DNA of 46,027 bases from CAYMQB01 sp964392665. GTDB taxonomy: Bacteria > Hydrothermota > E44-bin80. The notes beneath the pieces were generated by a model. The model ran no database searches, had not been told where the DNA came from, and was given only the letters and a program-made list of their open reading frames with translations. Shown one piece after another: positions 1 through 8,323 of the stretch. Position 1 is the stretch's first letter, and each line of letters opens with the position of its first letter. The DNA lies in contig CAYMQB010000017.1 in NCBI GenBank assembly GCA_964392665.1, forward strand, positions 1-46,027, in the 5' to 3' direction. A program made the position numbers and the translations under genes.

Positions 1-72
1 GGATGATTTTTAAGTGCAAAGATACACTGCTTAATTCTACTTTCGATTTGTCTGGTGTCATTTGTGAATTGC

Positions 73-101
73 TTGACAAATCCGCAAAAATACTTTATAC
101 T
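73..101 (+). promoter_or_regulatory. Sigma-70-type promoter of the tricorn-like gene
   Basis: A TTGACA -35 box (73-78), a 17-nt spacer and a TATACT -10 box (96-101) are visible. The -10 box ends 6 nt before the ATG at 108, so transcription should begin at or next to the start codon. No Shine-Dalgarno sequence precedes that ATG, so the mRNA is probably leaderless. Confidence 0.75.
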
Positions 102-107
102 GGCATT

Positions 108-3100
108 ATGAAAAACTTAAGGTTTTTATTATTAGGATTTTTGGTTTTACTATGTCTTCATGGAAAAGCTTCTGCAGGCGAAGTTTGGGGGGCAAGATTT
201 CCTGCACCTTCCCCGGACGGCAGGAAAATATCTTTCTCTTACTATGGAGACATCTGGATTGTCGATTCCGGTGGAGGAAAAGCAGAAAGATTAACAGACA
301 GTGAAGGGTATGAAAGCCGCTCATTCTGGTCACCAGATGGAAAGTGGATTGCCTTCGAGACCGATAGATGGGGTAATGAAGACATCTGTGTTATTTCTTC
401 AGATGGAAGTGAACCTCCAAAGAGACTCAGTTACTATTCAACCACTGATATCCTGTATGGATGGACACCTGATGGGAATTACATACTCTTTTCTTCAAGA
501 AGAAATACATTTGCATCTGCGCTTTACAAAATTTCTATTAAGGGCGGACTTCCAATTCAGATAACCGATTTCAGAACACAGGAAGTCTGTTTCCTTGCGG
601 ATGGCAAAAAGTTTTATTATGTAAGAGGAGGTTCTGCGTGGTGGAGAAGAAAATATAGAGGGGGGACTGACAGCGAAATATGGTTTAAATCACTGACGGA
701 TGGGAAATCACAGAGGATTACAAATTCTGAAGGAAGAGATAGCTATCCAATGTATTCTGAAATTGACCAGAAACTGTATTTTCTAAGTAACAGAGGGAAA
801 AATTTGACGAACAATATCTGGAGAGCGAAATCCGATGGAACATTACCGGAGCAGATTAGCTTTGAAACCGAGGATATTCATTTTCCAGAAATGTCTTTTG
901 ATGGAAGAAATGTAGTTTATGAATGTTTTGGCAATTTATACATTTATGAAATCGAAACTGCTGAAAAGAGTAAAATAAACATTAAGGTTACGGAAGATTA
1001 CAAGGTTAACCGACAAAATTTAATGGTATTCAGCAAAGATGCATCTGAATTTGCATTATCACCGGACGAAAAGGAAATCGCGTTTAGCGTTCATGGTGAT
1101 ATTTTTGTTCTACAAATTAAAAAAGGTTATAAGGTAGGTAAGATTGCAAGGGTAACTAACACGCCTTATGTAGAAAAATATGTGTCCTGGCATCCGGATA
1201 AGGAGATGCTTTTATATTCTTCAATGAAGGATGGAGATATGGATATATATACGATTGAACCTGAAAATGAGAAGAAGTTTTACGATGAACTCACTTTCGA
1301 CAGTAGAAAAATTTCCGATTCCGATGGAACAGAAATCAAACCCGTTTTTTCTCCAGACGGCAAAAAAATCGTCTATCTAAGGAACAATAGAGAACTGCAC
1401 ATAATGGACGACAAAGGGAAAAATAGTAGAAAATTATGTCCTGAAAACGAGGTGCTATGGTTCTCTTGGTCTCCTGACAGTAAATGGGTAACATTTTCGA
1501 GAACTGTACTTGGTTTTAGGGAAGATATTTTTGTCGTTCCCGCAGATGGCAGTAAACAGCCCATAAACATATCTAACCATCCGAACGACGATTATAAACC
1601 TATGTGGAGCGCAGACGGAAGACGGATTGCATTCGCATCACGAAATGCTACTGGTGATCTCTGGATGAAATACATATTTCTCAAAAAAGAGGATGAGGAA
1701 AGAGACGATGAATACTGGGAAAACACGGAAGAAGATAGCGTTTCAAAAAGCGTAGAAGTTTCCATTGATTTCCAGGATATCGAGGAAAGAACTCATACGG
1801 TTACGAAAATGTCAGGATACTACAATTATGTTGCGCAGTCAGCTGATGGGAAACAATTTGCAATTCATTCTGAATCACAGGGCAAAAACGACATATGGAC
1901 AATAGATTGGAGAGGGAAGCAACTCAAGAGAGTTACAAAAGCCAATGTGAACCCGACAATGTTTTTTGTTTCTGAAGATAGAAAAAGTGTCTATTATCTA
2001 TCAGGAGAAGGAAGAATCTCGAATGCAGAAATTGCAACGGCAGAATCGAAGCCATTACGATTTAGTGTGGAGATGGAAGTCGACAGGAACAAGGAAAGGG
2101 AACAAGTGTTCAACGAAGCCTGGTGGGCATTGCAGGATGGATTCTACGATAGCAATTTTCATGGTATTGACTGGCAAGATATGTATATAAAATATAAGAA
2201 TTTTGCTCTTCATATGAGAACATCCAGAGGTTTTAACAGCGTTGTTTCAATGATGATAGGAGAACTTAACGCTTCCCATCTTGGAGTATGGAAAAGAGAA
2301 GGTAAAAGCGAGACAACAGGTGCACTTGGAATTATCTACGACTTTGAATACAAAGGAAAAGGGGTAAAGATTAAAGATATGGTTCCAGAATCGCCTATTG
2401 CTGGGAATAAATTTGGTATCAAGAAAGGTGATATCATCACATTCATAAATGGAAAGGAAATTGACCAGGGCAAGAACTTCTATTCACTTCTGCGTAGGAA
2501 AAATGGAAAAGATATAAAACTAAGGATTTTTAGCGAAGGAAAAAGCAGGGAAATCAAGATTGAACCAAAAGACCCGGGGGCAATACTGAAACTTGTTGAA
2601 AAAAACTGGGTCAGCCAAAATAAGGATTTTGTTCACAATACGACGAATGGTAAATTAGGCTATCTATACATTTCTGGAATGGGAGGATGGAATTTGAGAA
2701 CATTCAAAAAAGACCTTTACAAGGAGATGGGTAGAGACGGACTAATAATAGACATAAGATATAATGGGGGAGGGCATATTCACGATGAACTCCTTACAAT
2801 ACTTCGAAGAACAACTCCTTATGCTTACTCGGTTAAAAGGGGTGGAAAAAAAGAATATAGTTCGCTTTTTAGATATGACAAACCAACGATTATGCTAATC
2901 AATGAATATTGCTACAGTGATGCGGAAATTTTCCCTTCAGCTTTTAAAGAACTTGGACTGGGAAAAGTCGTTGGTGTACCAACATTTGGAGCTGTGATAG
3001 GGACAAATAACATACGATTACTCGACGGAACGATATTCAGGGTACCGGGTACCGGATGGTTCAGAGTTAATGGCAGGAGTCTGGAAAATTCACCTGTAGA

Positions 3101-3200
3101 ACCAGATATTTATGTTGCAAATACTCCTGAGATGGATGGAAAAGTTAGCGATAATCAACTCAAAAGAGCTATAGAAGAGCTTTTGAGAGAAATTAAATAA
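108..3200 (+). CDS. Tricorn-type S41 protease with TolB-like beta-propeller
   Basis: Predicted exported serine protease of about 1030 residues that degrades peptides or proteins in the envelope. The start at 108 is preferred over an upstream in-frame ATG at 3 because a hydrophobic signal peptide (MKNLRFLLLGFLVLL...) begins here and the promoter at 73-101 lies inside the longer frame. The order is signal peptide, repeated beta-propeller blades with WSPDGKW/SPDGKKI motifs (to about residue 640), a core region with the NASHLGVW motif (Ser723, His724), a PDZ domain (about 735-815) and a C-terminal S41 catalytic domain. The likely nucleophile is Ser937 in CYSDAE; Glu993 (ENSPVEPD) matches the family glutamate. 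This is the same architecture as archaeal tricorn protease, but with an export signal. The family call is firm; the substrate is unknown. Confidence 0.88.
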   Translation: MKNLRFLLLGFLVLLCLHGKASAGEVWGARFPAPSPDGRKISFSYYGDIWIVDSGGGKAERLTDSEGYESRSFWSPDGKWIAFETDRWGNEDICVISSDGSEPPKRLSYYSTTDILYGWTPDGNYILFSSRRNTFASALYKISIKGGLPIQITDFRTQEVCFLADGKKFYYVRGGSAWWRRKYRGGTDSEIWFKSLTDGKSQRITNSEGRDSYPMYSEIDQKLYFLSNRGKNLTNNIWRAKSDGTLPEQISFETEDIHFPEMSFDGRNVVYECFGNLYIYEIETAEKSKINIKVTEDYKVNRQNLMVFSKDASEFALSPDEKEIAFSVHGDIFVLQIKKGYKVGKIARVTNTPYVEKYVSWHPDKEMLLYSSMKDGDMDIYTIEPENEKKFYDELTFDSRKISDSDGTEIKPVFSPDGKKIVYLRNNRELHIMDDKGKNSRKLCPENEVLWFSWSPDSKWVTFSRTVLGFREDIFVVPADGSKQPINISNHPNDDYKPMWSADGRRIAFASRNATGDLWMKYIFLKKEDEERDDEYWENTEEDSVSKSVEVSIDFQDIEERTHTVTKMSGYYNYVAQSADGKQFAIHSESQGKNDIWTIDWRGKQLKRVTKANVNPTMFFVSEDRKSVYYLSGEGRISNAEIATAESKPLRFSVEMEVDRNKEREQVFNEAWWALQDGFYDSNFHGIDWQDMYIKYKNFALHMRTSRGFNSVVSMMIGELNASHLGVWKREGKSETTGALGIIYDFEYKGKGVKIKDMVPESPIAGNKFGIKKGDIITFINGKEIDQGKNFYSLLRRKNGKDIKLRIFSEGKSREIKIEPKDPGAILKLVEKNWVSQNKDFVHNTTNGKLGYLYISGMGGWNLRTFKKDLYKEMGRDGLIIDIRYNGGGHIHDELLTILRRTTPYAYSVKRGGKKEYSSLFRYDKPTIMLINEYCYSDAEIFPSAFKELGLGKVVGVPTFGAVIGTNNIRLLDGTIFRVPGTGWFRVNGRSLENSPVEPDIYVANTPEMDGKVSDNQLKRAIEELLREIK

Positions 3201-3276
3201 AATTTGCTGGATCTAATTTCGTGTAGGATAATCTGATTGGTTGGGTGAGTTTTGTCCATCTAAGGCCAAAAAATTC

Positions 3277-3305
3277 TTGACTTTCGCAAATTTTTTAACT
3301 ATAAT
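3277..3305 (+). promoter_or_regulatory. Promoter of the small envelope protein gene
   Basis: TTGACT (3277-3282), a 17-nt spacer and a perfect TATAAT (3300-3305) are visible. The ATG is at 3314, only 8 nt past the -10 box, with no Shine-Dalgarno sequence between. The predicted transcript is leaderless or nearly so. Confidence 0.75.
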
Positions 3306-3313
3306 CCCAGGCT

Positions 3314-3925
3314 ATGAAAATTGGAGTTCTTTTCATCTTTCTTTTCTTCTTTGCATATTCGTCGTCAGGAGAAGAGAGTGAGGTAATGACAGATGATGGA
3401 ATGTTAAATGTTTGTTTCGCTAATGCAGGTAAAAGAATTGCTTTTGACATCCTGACAAGCGGTACCAAAGAGGTTTGCGTGTGGGAAACTTCTAATGCAG
3501 ACCATAGGAGTGCAGAGTTCGTTCTCATAGAAAGCCTGAACAGCGAGTTAAGGAAATCTTCTGCCCATGTGTTTTTTGCAAAGGATAAGGAAGATACTCA
3601 AAGAACTGTCTTATCCTACTTGATTATCGAAAAAGTTGTAAATGCGCGGAAAAAGGAACATTTTTTTGCTGAACCTACAGTTGAAAGGCTTGCAAAGATT
3701 AAAATCTCATACAGATTAATAGAACCAAAGACCGGCGAGATTTTACTGGCAAAAGAGATTGAAGAATCGTTGCATAATACTATTTCAGAAAAAGCATATT
3801 TGGCACTAAAAACGGTGACATTGAAAAAGGGTATGTCATTTAAGAGTTTTCTTGAACCTGCAATCGTTACAGCAATTATAGGTGGGTTAATGTACCTTTT
3901 CTATTCTCACAAAAGTAGTCAATAA
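3314..3925 (+). CDS. Exported protein with C-terminal membrane anchor, function unknown
   Basis: A 203-residue protein I do not recognise. It has an N-terminal signal-like segment (MKIGVLFIFLFFFAYSSS) and a C-terminal hydrophobic helix (IVTAIIGGLMYLFY) followed by a short basic tail, so the middle 160 residues probably face the periplasm while tethered to the inner membrane. The central part has alternating hydrophobic/charged stretches such as IKISYRLIEPKTGEILLAKEI. These recall the beta-strand pattern of small periplasmic curli/LpoB-like domains, but this is only a resemblance. It has its own promoter and lies 11 nt before the TPR gene, so the two are probably co-transcribed. Confidence 0.6.
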   Translation: MKIGVLFIFLFFFAYSSSGEESEVMTDDGMLNVCFANAGKRIAFDILTSGTKEVCVWETSNADHRSAEFVLIESLNSELRKSSAHVFFAKDKEDTQRTVLSYLIIEKVVNARKKEHFFAEPTVERLAKIKISYRLIEPKTGEILLAKEIEESLHNTISEKAYLALKTVTLKKGMSFKSFLEPAIVTAIIGGLMYLFYSHKSSQ

Positions 3926-3936
3926 TCGGAGGAATT

Positions 3937-4635
3937 ATGAACCCGGAACTCAAGGAGAAAATAAGCAGAGGAATAACACTTTTTGACCAGGGAAGGGTTA
4001 ACGAGGCCATCACGCTCATCAGGCAGGCAAGCGAGGAAGCACCAAGTTACCCTGACATTCACAATCGATTAGGTTTAATGTATAGTATGCTTGGTTCATA
4101 TGAAAAGGCAGTAAACTCGTTCAAGAGAGCCTTGGAGTTGAATCCCAAGTATATTGATGCACATCTAAACCTGACCATTACCTACAATGAAATGGGAAAA
4201 TATACAGAGGCGGTGAATGAATACGAAAAGGCGATGAAACTTGAAAAGGTTGAAGGAAAACTAACGAAAGGGATGAAATCGAAGCTCGCGAATGCTCACA
4301 AAGAGCTTGGAATAACCTATCTGGAGATAGAGGAATTGGAAAATGCTGAAAAGGAATTTCAAAAAGCTTTGGTAATCGCTCCGCAGTTCCTTGATATCAA
4401 AACATTTCTCGGAAATACGTATATCAAAATGGGAAAATTGGAGAAGGCTATAAGTGAACTCAACGAGGTTGTTAACATAAATCCAAAGTACATCGATGCG
4501 AGAATAAAACTCGCAGTTGCTTATTATAGAAAAGGAGAAAAAGACAGAGCAGAAGCTTTGCTAAAAGAAACTTTGACATTCTCGCCCGATAATGAAAAAG
4601 TGAAAGCATTTCTGAGACTGACGGAAAAGGAGTAA
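3937..4635 (+). CDS. TPR-repeat protein
   Basis: A 232-residue soluble protein made almost entirely of tetratricopeptide repeats (about six). Repeat signatures such as YEKAVNSFKRALELNPKY, LENAEKEFQKALVIAPQF and LEKAISELNEVVNINPKY are plain. No signal peptide is visible. A Shine-Dalgarno sequence (GGAGG) lies 6 nt before the ATG. It is a protein-interaction scaffold, and the partner cannot be told from the sequence. It sits between the small envelope protein and ileS, four bases before the ileS start, so it probably shares their transcript. Confidence 0.8.
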   Translation: MNPELKEKISRGITLFDQGRVNEAITLIRQASEEAPSYPDIHNRLGLMYSMLGSYEKAVNSFKRALELNPKYIDAHLNLTITYNEMGKYTEAVNEYEKAMKLEKVEGKLTKGMKSKLANAHKELGITYLEIEELENAEKEFQKALVIAPQFLDIKTFLGNTYIKMGKLEKAISELNEVVNINPKYIDARIKLAVAYYRKGEKDRAEALLKETLTFSPDNEKVKAFLRLTEKE

Positions 4636-4639
4636 ATTT

Positions 4640-7414
4640 GTGAATTACAAAAACACCCTGAATCTGCCGTTCACCACATTCCCTATGAAAGCGAATCTTC
4701 CTCAAAAAGAGGAGGAAATACTAAAATTCTGGAAAGAACAGAAAATATATGAGAAAATTCTAAAGAAGCGGGAAGGAAAACAAACTTTTATTCTGCATGA
4801 TGGACCTCCCTATGCAAATGGACACATTCACATAGGAACAGCCTTTAATAAAATATTGAAGGATTTTGTGATTAAGTCTTTTTCTATGATGGGATACTAT
4901 TCTCCGTTTGTGCCGGGATGGGATTGTCATGGAATGCCAATAGAACACAATGTGATGAAAGAAATCAAATCAAGAGAAGTGAAACCTTCTATTATGGAAA
5001 TAAGAAGGGCATGCAGAAATTATGCAGAAAAGTACTTTCGTATCCAGCAGGTGGAATTTCCCAGGTTAGGTGTTATGGGAGATTGGGAAAATCCATATCT
5101 CACAATGAATCCGAGTTATGAAGCGGAAATTATCCAGGGTTTCGGGGAAATTGTTAAAAATGGATACATTTATAGAGGGCTACGACCTATCCATTGGTGT
5201 CCTACCTGTAAAACAGCATTGGCGGAAGCAGAGGTTGAGTACGGTGAACATACTTCTCCGTCGATATATGTAAAGTTTCCCATTATTGATTTTTCTACTG
5301 GACTTCCGGTTTCATTTATTATCTGGACAACAACTCCATGGACGCTTCCTGCAAATGTCGCAGTGGCAGTTCACCCGAAGGAGAAATACTTGTTGTTTAA
5401 ATGGGAAAAGGAAAACTATATTGTTGCAAAACCTCTTTTCAAAAGGGTTAGTGAAGTTCTTGGGATTGAATCCTTTGAGGTTCTCAAGGAGATAAAGGGT
5501 TCCGAATTGGAAGATTACAAGGTAAAACAACCAATTTTTGAAGGGAAAACTTCTAGAACGATTCTTGCCGATTTCGTTGATATGGAAACTGGGACAGGAT
5601 GTGTCCACATTGCACCAGGTCACGGTTACGAAGATTACCAGATAGGACTCAAGTATAGTCTTCCTGTGGTTTCACCTGTCGACGATGAGGGGAAATTCTC
5701 GGATGAGGTGAGATTTGTCAAGGGGAAATTGGTATTCGATGCAAACGAAGACATATTGAATCTTCTTAAGCAAAAAGAAATTCTTTTATTTGAAACCACA
5801 ATAAAACATTCTTACCCACATTGTTGGAGATGCTCGAATCCACTGATATTTAGAGCAACGGAACAATGGTTTTTGAATACCGACCATAGAAACTTGAGGG
5901 AAAGACTGCTGGAATCTATTGATTCTGCGAGGTGGATTCCAGAATGGAGTAGAGAAAGAATTCACAATATGGTGGAAACAAGACCGGATTGGACTCTGTC
6001 ACGGCAGAGGGCATGGGGTGTTCCCATACCGGCGCTCTACTGTGAAGATTGTGGAAAGCAAATACTGAGCCAGGAAGTCATCGATAATGTAGTAAGAGTC
6101 GTAGGAGAGAAGACAGCAGACAGTTGGTTCACTGAGCCAATTGAAACATTTCTTCCCCACAATTTTCGTTGCCCTCAATGTAATGGGAAGAAGTTCAGAA
6201 AAGAAAACGACATTTTTGATGTCTGGTTCGATGCATCTATGAGCCATAAAGCGGTTCTCGAACGGAGGGAAAATTTGAAAAAGCCTGCAGACCTTTATCT
6301 TGAAGCAGTGGATCAACATAGGGGATGGTTTCAGCTTTCTCTCATAGTTAGTAAGACCATTGATGATACAACACCCTTCAGATCGGTACTAACCCACGGA
6401 TTGGTTCTTGACCCAAGTTTGAAAAAAATGTCCAAAAAATTGGGTAACATTGTCTCACCGAACGACATATGCAAAAAATTGGGTGCTGATATCCTGAGAT
6501 TATGGTTTGCTTCAATCGATTATAGTGCTGATGTTGCATTTGGTGAAGAATTATTAGATAATACAATTGACATATATAGGAAAATAAGAAATACCTTTAG
6601 ATTCCTGCTTGGCAATTTATACGATTTCGAAGTTTCTTTGAATGCTGTTGAGTATAAAGATTTATTCCCAGTTGACAAACTTATTCTTTCGAAACTGACA
6701 AAGTTGAGCAGGGAGATTGTTGAAGACTACAGAAATTTTGGATTTAATAGAGTTACTCACAAATACCATAACTTCTGCACTTCGGAGTTATCACATTATT
6801 ATTTTGACATAATGAAAGACCGTCTGTATACTTATGCAAAAAATTCTACAAAAAGAAGGTCCACACAAACCGTGTTTTACGAACTTGCGAAACATTTGCT
6901 GCTGTTTATATCACCCATTCTTGCTTTTACAGCTGAAGAAATCCGCGGAAATTTCCCACAGTTTAGGTCGTTTGAGGAAAGTGTACACATCGGTTTTTTC
7001 CCTGAAATAAAAAGTGAGTGGATAGACGAAAATTTGGAGGAAAGATTCCGAAATTTAAAGGACTTTAGAGATGTTGCTTACAAAGCTCTCGAAAGGAAGC
7101 GAAAGGAAAAATATATTGGAAATGCACTCGAAGCGAAACTGCTAATTTACGTTAAGAACGATGAGACCAGAAAGTTCTTTGAGGATCTTAACATAAATCT
7201 CCCGGAATATTTTATCGTTTCCCAGGTCGAAGTAATTGATTTTAACCGTAAAACGGATTTCGAAGAAGAAGACGATAATATTGGTGTTAAGGTAATAAAA
7301 GCTTCAGGAAGTAAATGTAAGAGATGCTGGATTTACTCGGAGACAGTAGGACAGTTTAAGGAACATCCGTGTCTTTGTAGAAAATGTTATGATATCATTA
7401 AGGAGGATGAATGA
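4640..7414 (+). CDS. ileS: Isoleucyl-tRNA synthetase
   Basis: Class I aminoacyl-tRNA synthetase that charges tRNA-Ile with isoleucine and edits misactivated valine. The 924 residues match the bacterial type. The HIGH-type signature is HIHIGT in PYANGHIHIGT (about residue 60). The WTTTPWTLPANVA stretch belongs to the CP1 editing domain. The KMSKS loop reads KMSKK (about residue 597). The C-terminus has a zinc-binding module with Cys pairs CKRC and CLCRKC. The start is a GTG preceded by GGAG 7 nt upstream. The stop overlaps the next ATG (ATGA), so it is translationally coupled to the DksA/TraR-type gene and lspA. Confidence 0.96.
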   Translation: MNYKNTLNLPFTTFPMKANLPQKEEEILKFWKEQKIYEKILKKREGKQTFILHDGPPYANGHIHIGTAFNKILKDFVIKSFSMMGYYSPFVPGWDCHGMPIEHNVMKEIKSREVKPSIMEIRRACRNYAEKYFRIQQVEFPRLGVMGDWENPYLTMNPSYEAEIIQGFGEIVKNGYIYRGLRPIHWCPTCKTALAEAEVEYGEHTSPSIYVKFPIIDFSTGLPVSFIIWTTTPWTLPANVAVAVHPKEKYLLFKWEKENYIVAKPLFKRVSEVLGIESFEVLKEIKGSELEDYKVKQPIFEGKTSRTILADFVDMETGTGCVHIAPGHGYEDYQIGLKYSLPVVSPVDDEGKFSDEVRFVKGKLVFDANEDILNLLKQKEILLFETTIKHSYPHCWRCSNPLIFRATEQWFLNTDHRNLRERLLESIDSARWIPEWSRERIHNMVETRPDWTLSRQRAWGVPIPALYCEDCGKQILSQEVIDNVVRVVGEKTADSWFTEPIETFLPHNFRCPQCNGKKFRKENDIFDVWFDASMSHKAVLERRENLKKPADLYLEAVDQHRGWFQLSLIVSKTIDDTTPFRSVLTHGLVLDPSLKKMSKKLGNIVSPNDICKKLGADILRLWFASIDYSADVAFGEELLDNTIDIYRKIRNTFRFLLGNLYDFEVSLNAVEYKDLFPVDKLILSKLTKLSREIVEDYRNFGFNRVTHKYHNFCTSELSHYYFDIMKDRLYTYAKNSTKRRSTQTVFYELAKHLLLFISPILAFTAEEIRGNFPQFRSFEESVHIGFFPEIKSEWIDENLEERFRNLKDFRDVAYKALERKRKEKYIGNALEAKLLIYVKNDETRKFFEDLNINLPEYFIVSQVEVIDFNRKTDFEEEDDNIGVKVIKASGSKCKRCWIYSETVGQFKEHPCLCRKCYDIIKEDE

Positions 7415-7776
7415 ACAAAAGGGAATTAAAGATTTTTTACAACCTTCTTCTGGATACAAAGGCAAAATTCACGAAAGAGCTCAATAGCTTGGAGCAAAAA
7501 ATCGATACACCTTCACAAAGTTTTGCTTATCCCTGGCATATGGCAGACCGTGGGACCGATACTGCTGAAAAAGAAGAGGAATCTATCGTTGCAACGGGTA
7601 TTGGAAACAGATTGTTGCTCATAGAGGAAGCCTTTGAAAAAATACGAAATAAATCTTATGGAAAATGTGAAAAGTGTGGAAAGTGTATAGAGAAAGCGAG
7701 ACTGAAAGTGAAACCATATGCTAAGTTCTGTATTCAGTGTAAGGAATTGGAAGAGAAACAAGCACGGGGCAGATGA
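7411..7776 (+). CDS. DksA/TraR-type C4 zinc-finger protein
   Basis: A 121-residue protein with an N-terminal coiled coil and a C-terminal C4 zinc finger, CEKCGKC...CIQC. Residues between the two, including DRGTDTAEKEEES, match the DksA/TraR family consensus. Members bind the RNA polymerase secondary channel and modulate initiation, sometimes with ppGpp. This is a short, DksA-like form of the kind often found between ileS and lspA in many bacteria. It overlaps ileS and lspA by 4 nt each, so the three are co-translated. Confidence 0.85.
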   Translation: MNKRELKIFYNLLLDTKAKFTKELNSLEQKIDTPSQSFAYPWHMADRGTDTAEKEEESIVATGIGNRLLLIEEAFEKIRNKSYGKCEKCGKCIEKARLKVKPYAKFCIQCKELEEKQARGR

Positions 7777-8264
7777 GAAAAAAGTGGAAGGTGTTCGTCA
7801 TCATTATGCTGAGCATTATATCTCTTGACCAACTTTCAAAAGCTATAATTTCGAAAACAATGTATTTGGGACAATCATTACAGGTTATCGAAAATATTCT
7901 TAGAATAGTATACGTCAGGAATCCCAATGCAGCATTTGGTATTCCGGTTGGCTCTCCTCTTTTTATGGTGATATTAACATCCATAGCAACCATTTTACTC
8001 TTGCTTTACTTCGTAAGATTAAAAGCGGAAGGTACGCTGATTTATATTGGTCTTGTACTGATAATTGGTGGTGCGCTGGGCAATTTAATCGATAGACTTA
8101 GAATGGGACAGGTCGTGGATTTTATCGAGATAGGCGTGCGCAATTTCAAGTGGCCTGTTTTTAACCTCGCCGATTCCTCAGTAACGATTGGTATTGTAAT
8201 TATTCTCTGGGTATGGATTTTTGCAGGGAAAAAGGATTTGACAAAAAGCGAAACAATGGTATAA
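7773..8264 (+). CDS. lspA: Lipoprotein signal peptidase (signal peptidase II)
   Basis: Inner-membrane aspartyl protease that cleaves signal peptides from diacylglyceryl prolipoproteins. It is 163 residues with four hydrophobic helices. Family motifs are visible: RNPNAAFGI, then GGALGNLIDRLRMGQVVDFIE and FNLADSSVTIG, which carry the two catalytic Asp residues (ID in NLIDR... region and AD in NLADS). Position directly after ileS is conserved in many bacteria. The window itself encodes likely substrates: the L,D-transpeptidase lipoprotein and the lipoprotein at the right end. Confidence 0.95.
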   Translation: MRKKWKVFVIIMLSIISLDQLSKAIISKTMYLGQSLQVIENILRIVYVRNPNAAFGIPVGSPLFMVILTSIATILLLLYFVRLKAEGTLIYIGLVLIIGGALGNLIDRLRMGQVVDFIEIGVRNFKWPVFNLADSSVTIGIVIILWVWIFAGKKDLTKSETMV

Positions 8265-8265
8265 T
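8238..8265 (+). promoter_or_regulatory. Promoter of the secreted subtilisin gene
   Basis: TTGACA (8238-8243), a 16-nt spacer and a perfect TATAAT (8260-8265) are embedded in the last codons of lspA. The resulting leader is about 50 nt and contains two purine-rich Shine-Dalgarno-like tracts, AAAGGAGG near 8275 and AAGGAGGGG at 8312-8320. The second decides the start at 8324. Confidence 0.75.
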
Positions 8266-8323
8266 TATATGACGAAAGGAGGTGAATTTATATTTAGGAA
8301 ACTTAGTAGTTAAGGAGGGGAAA

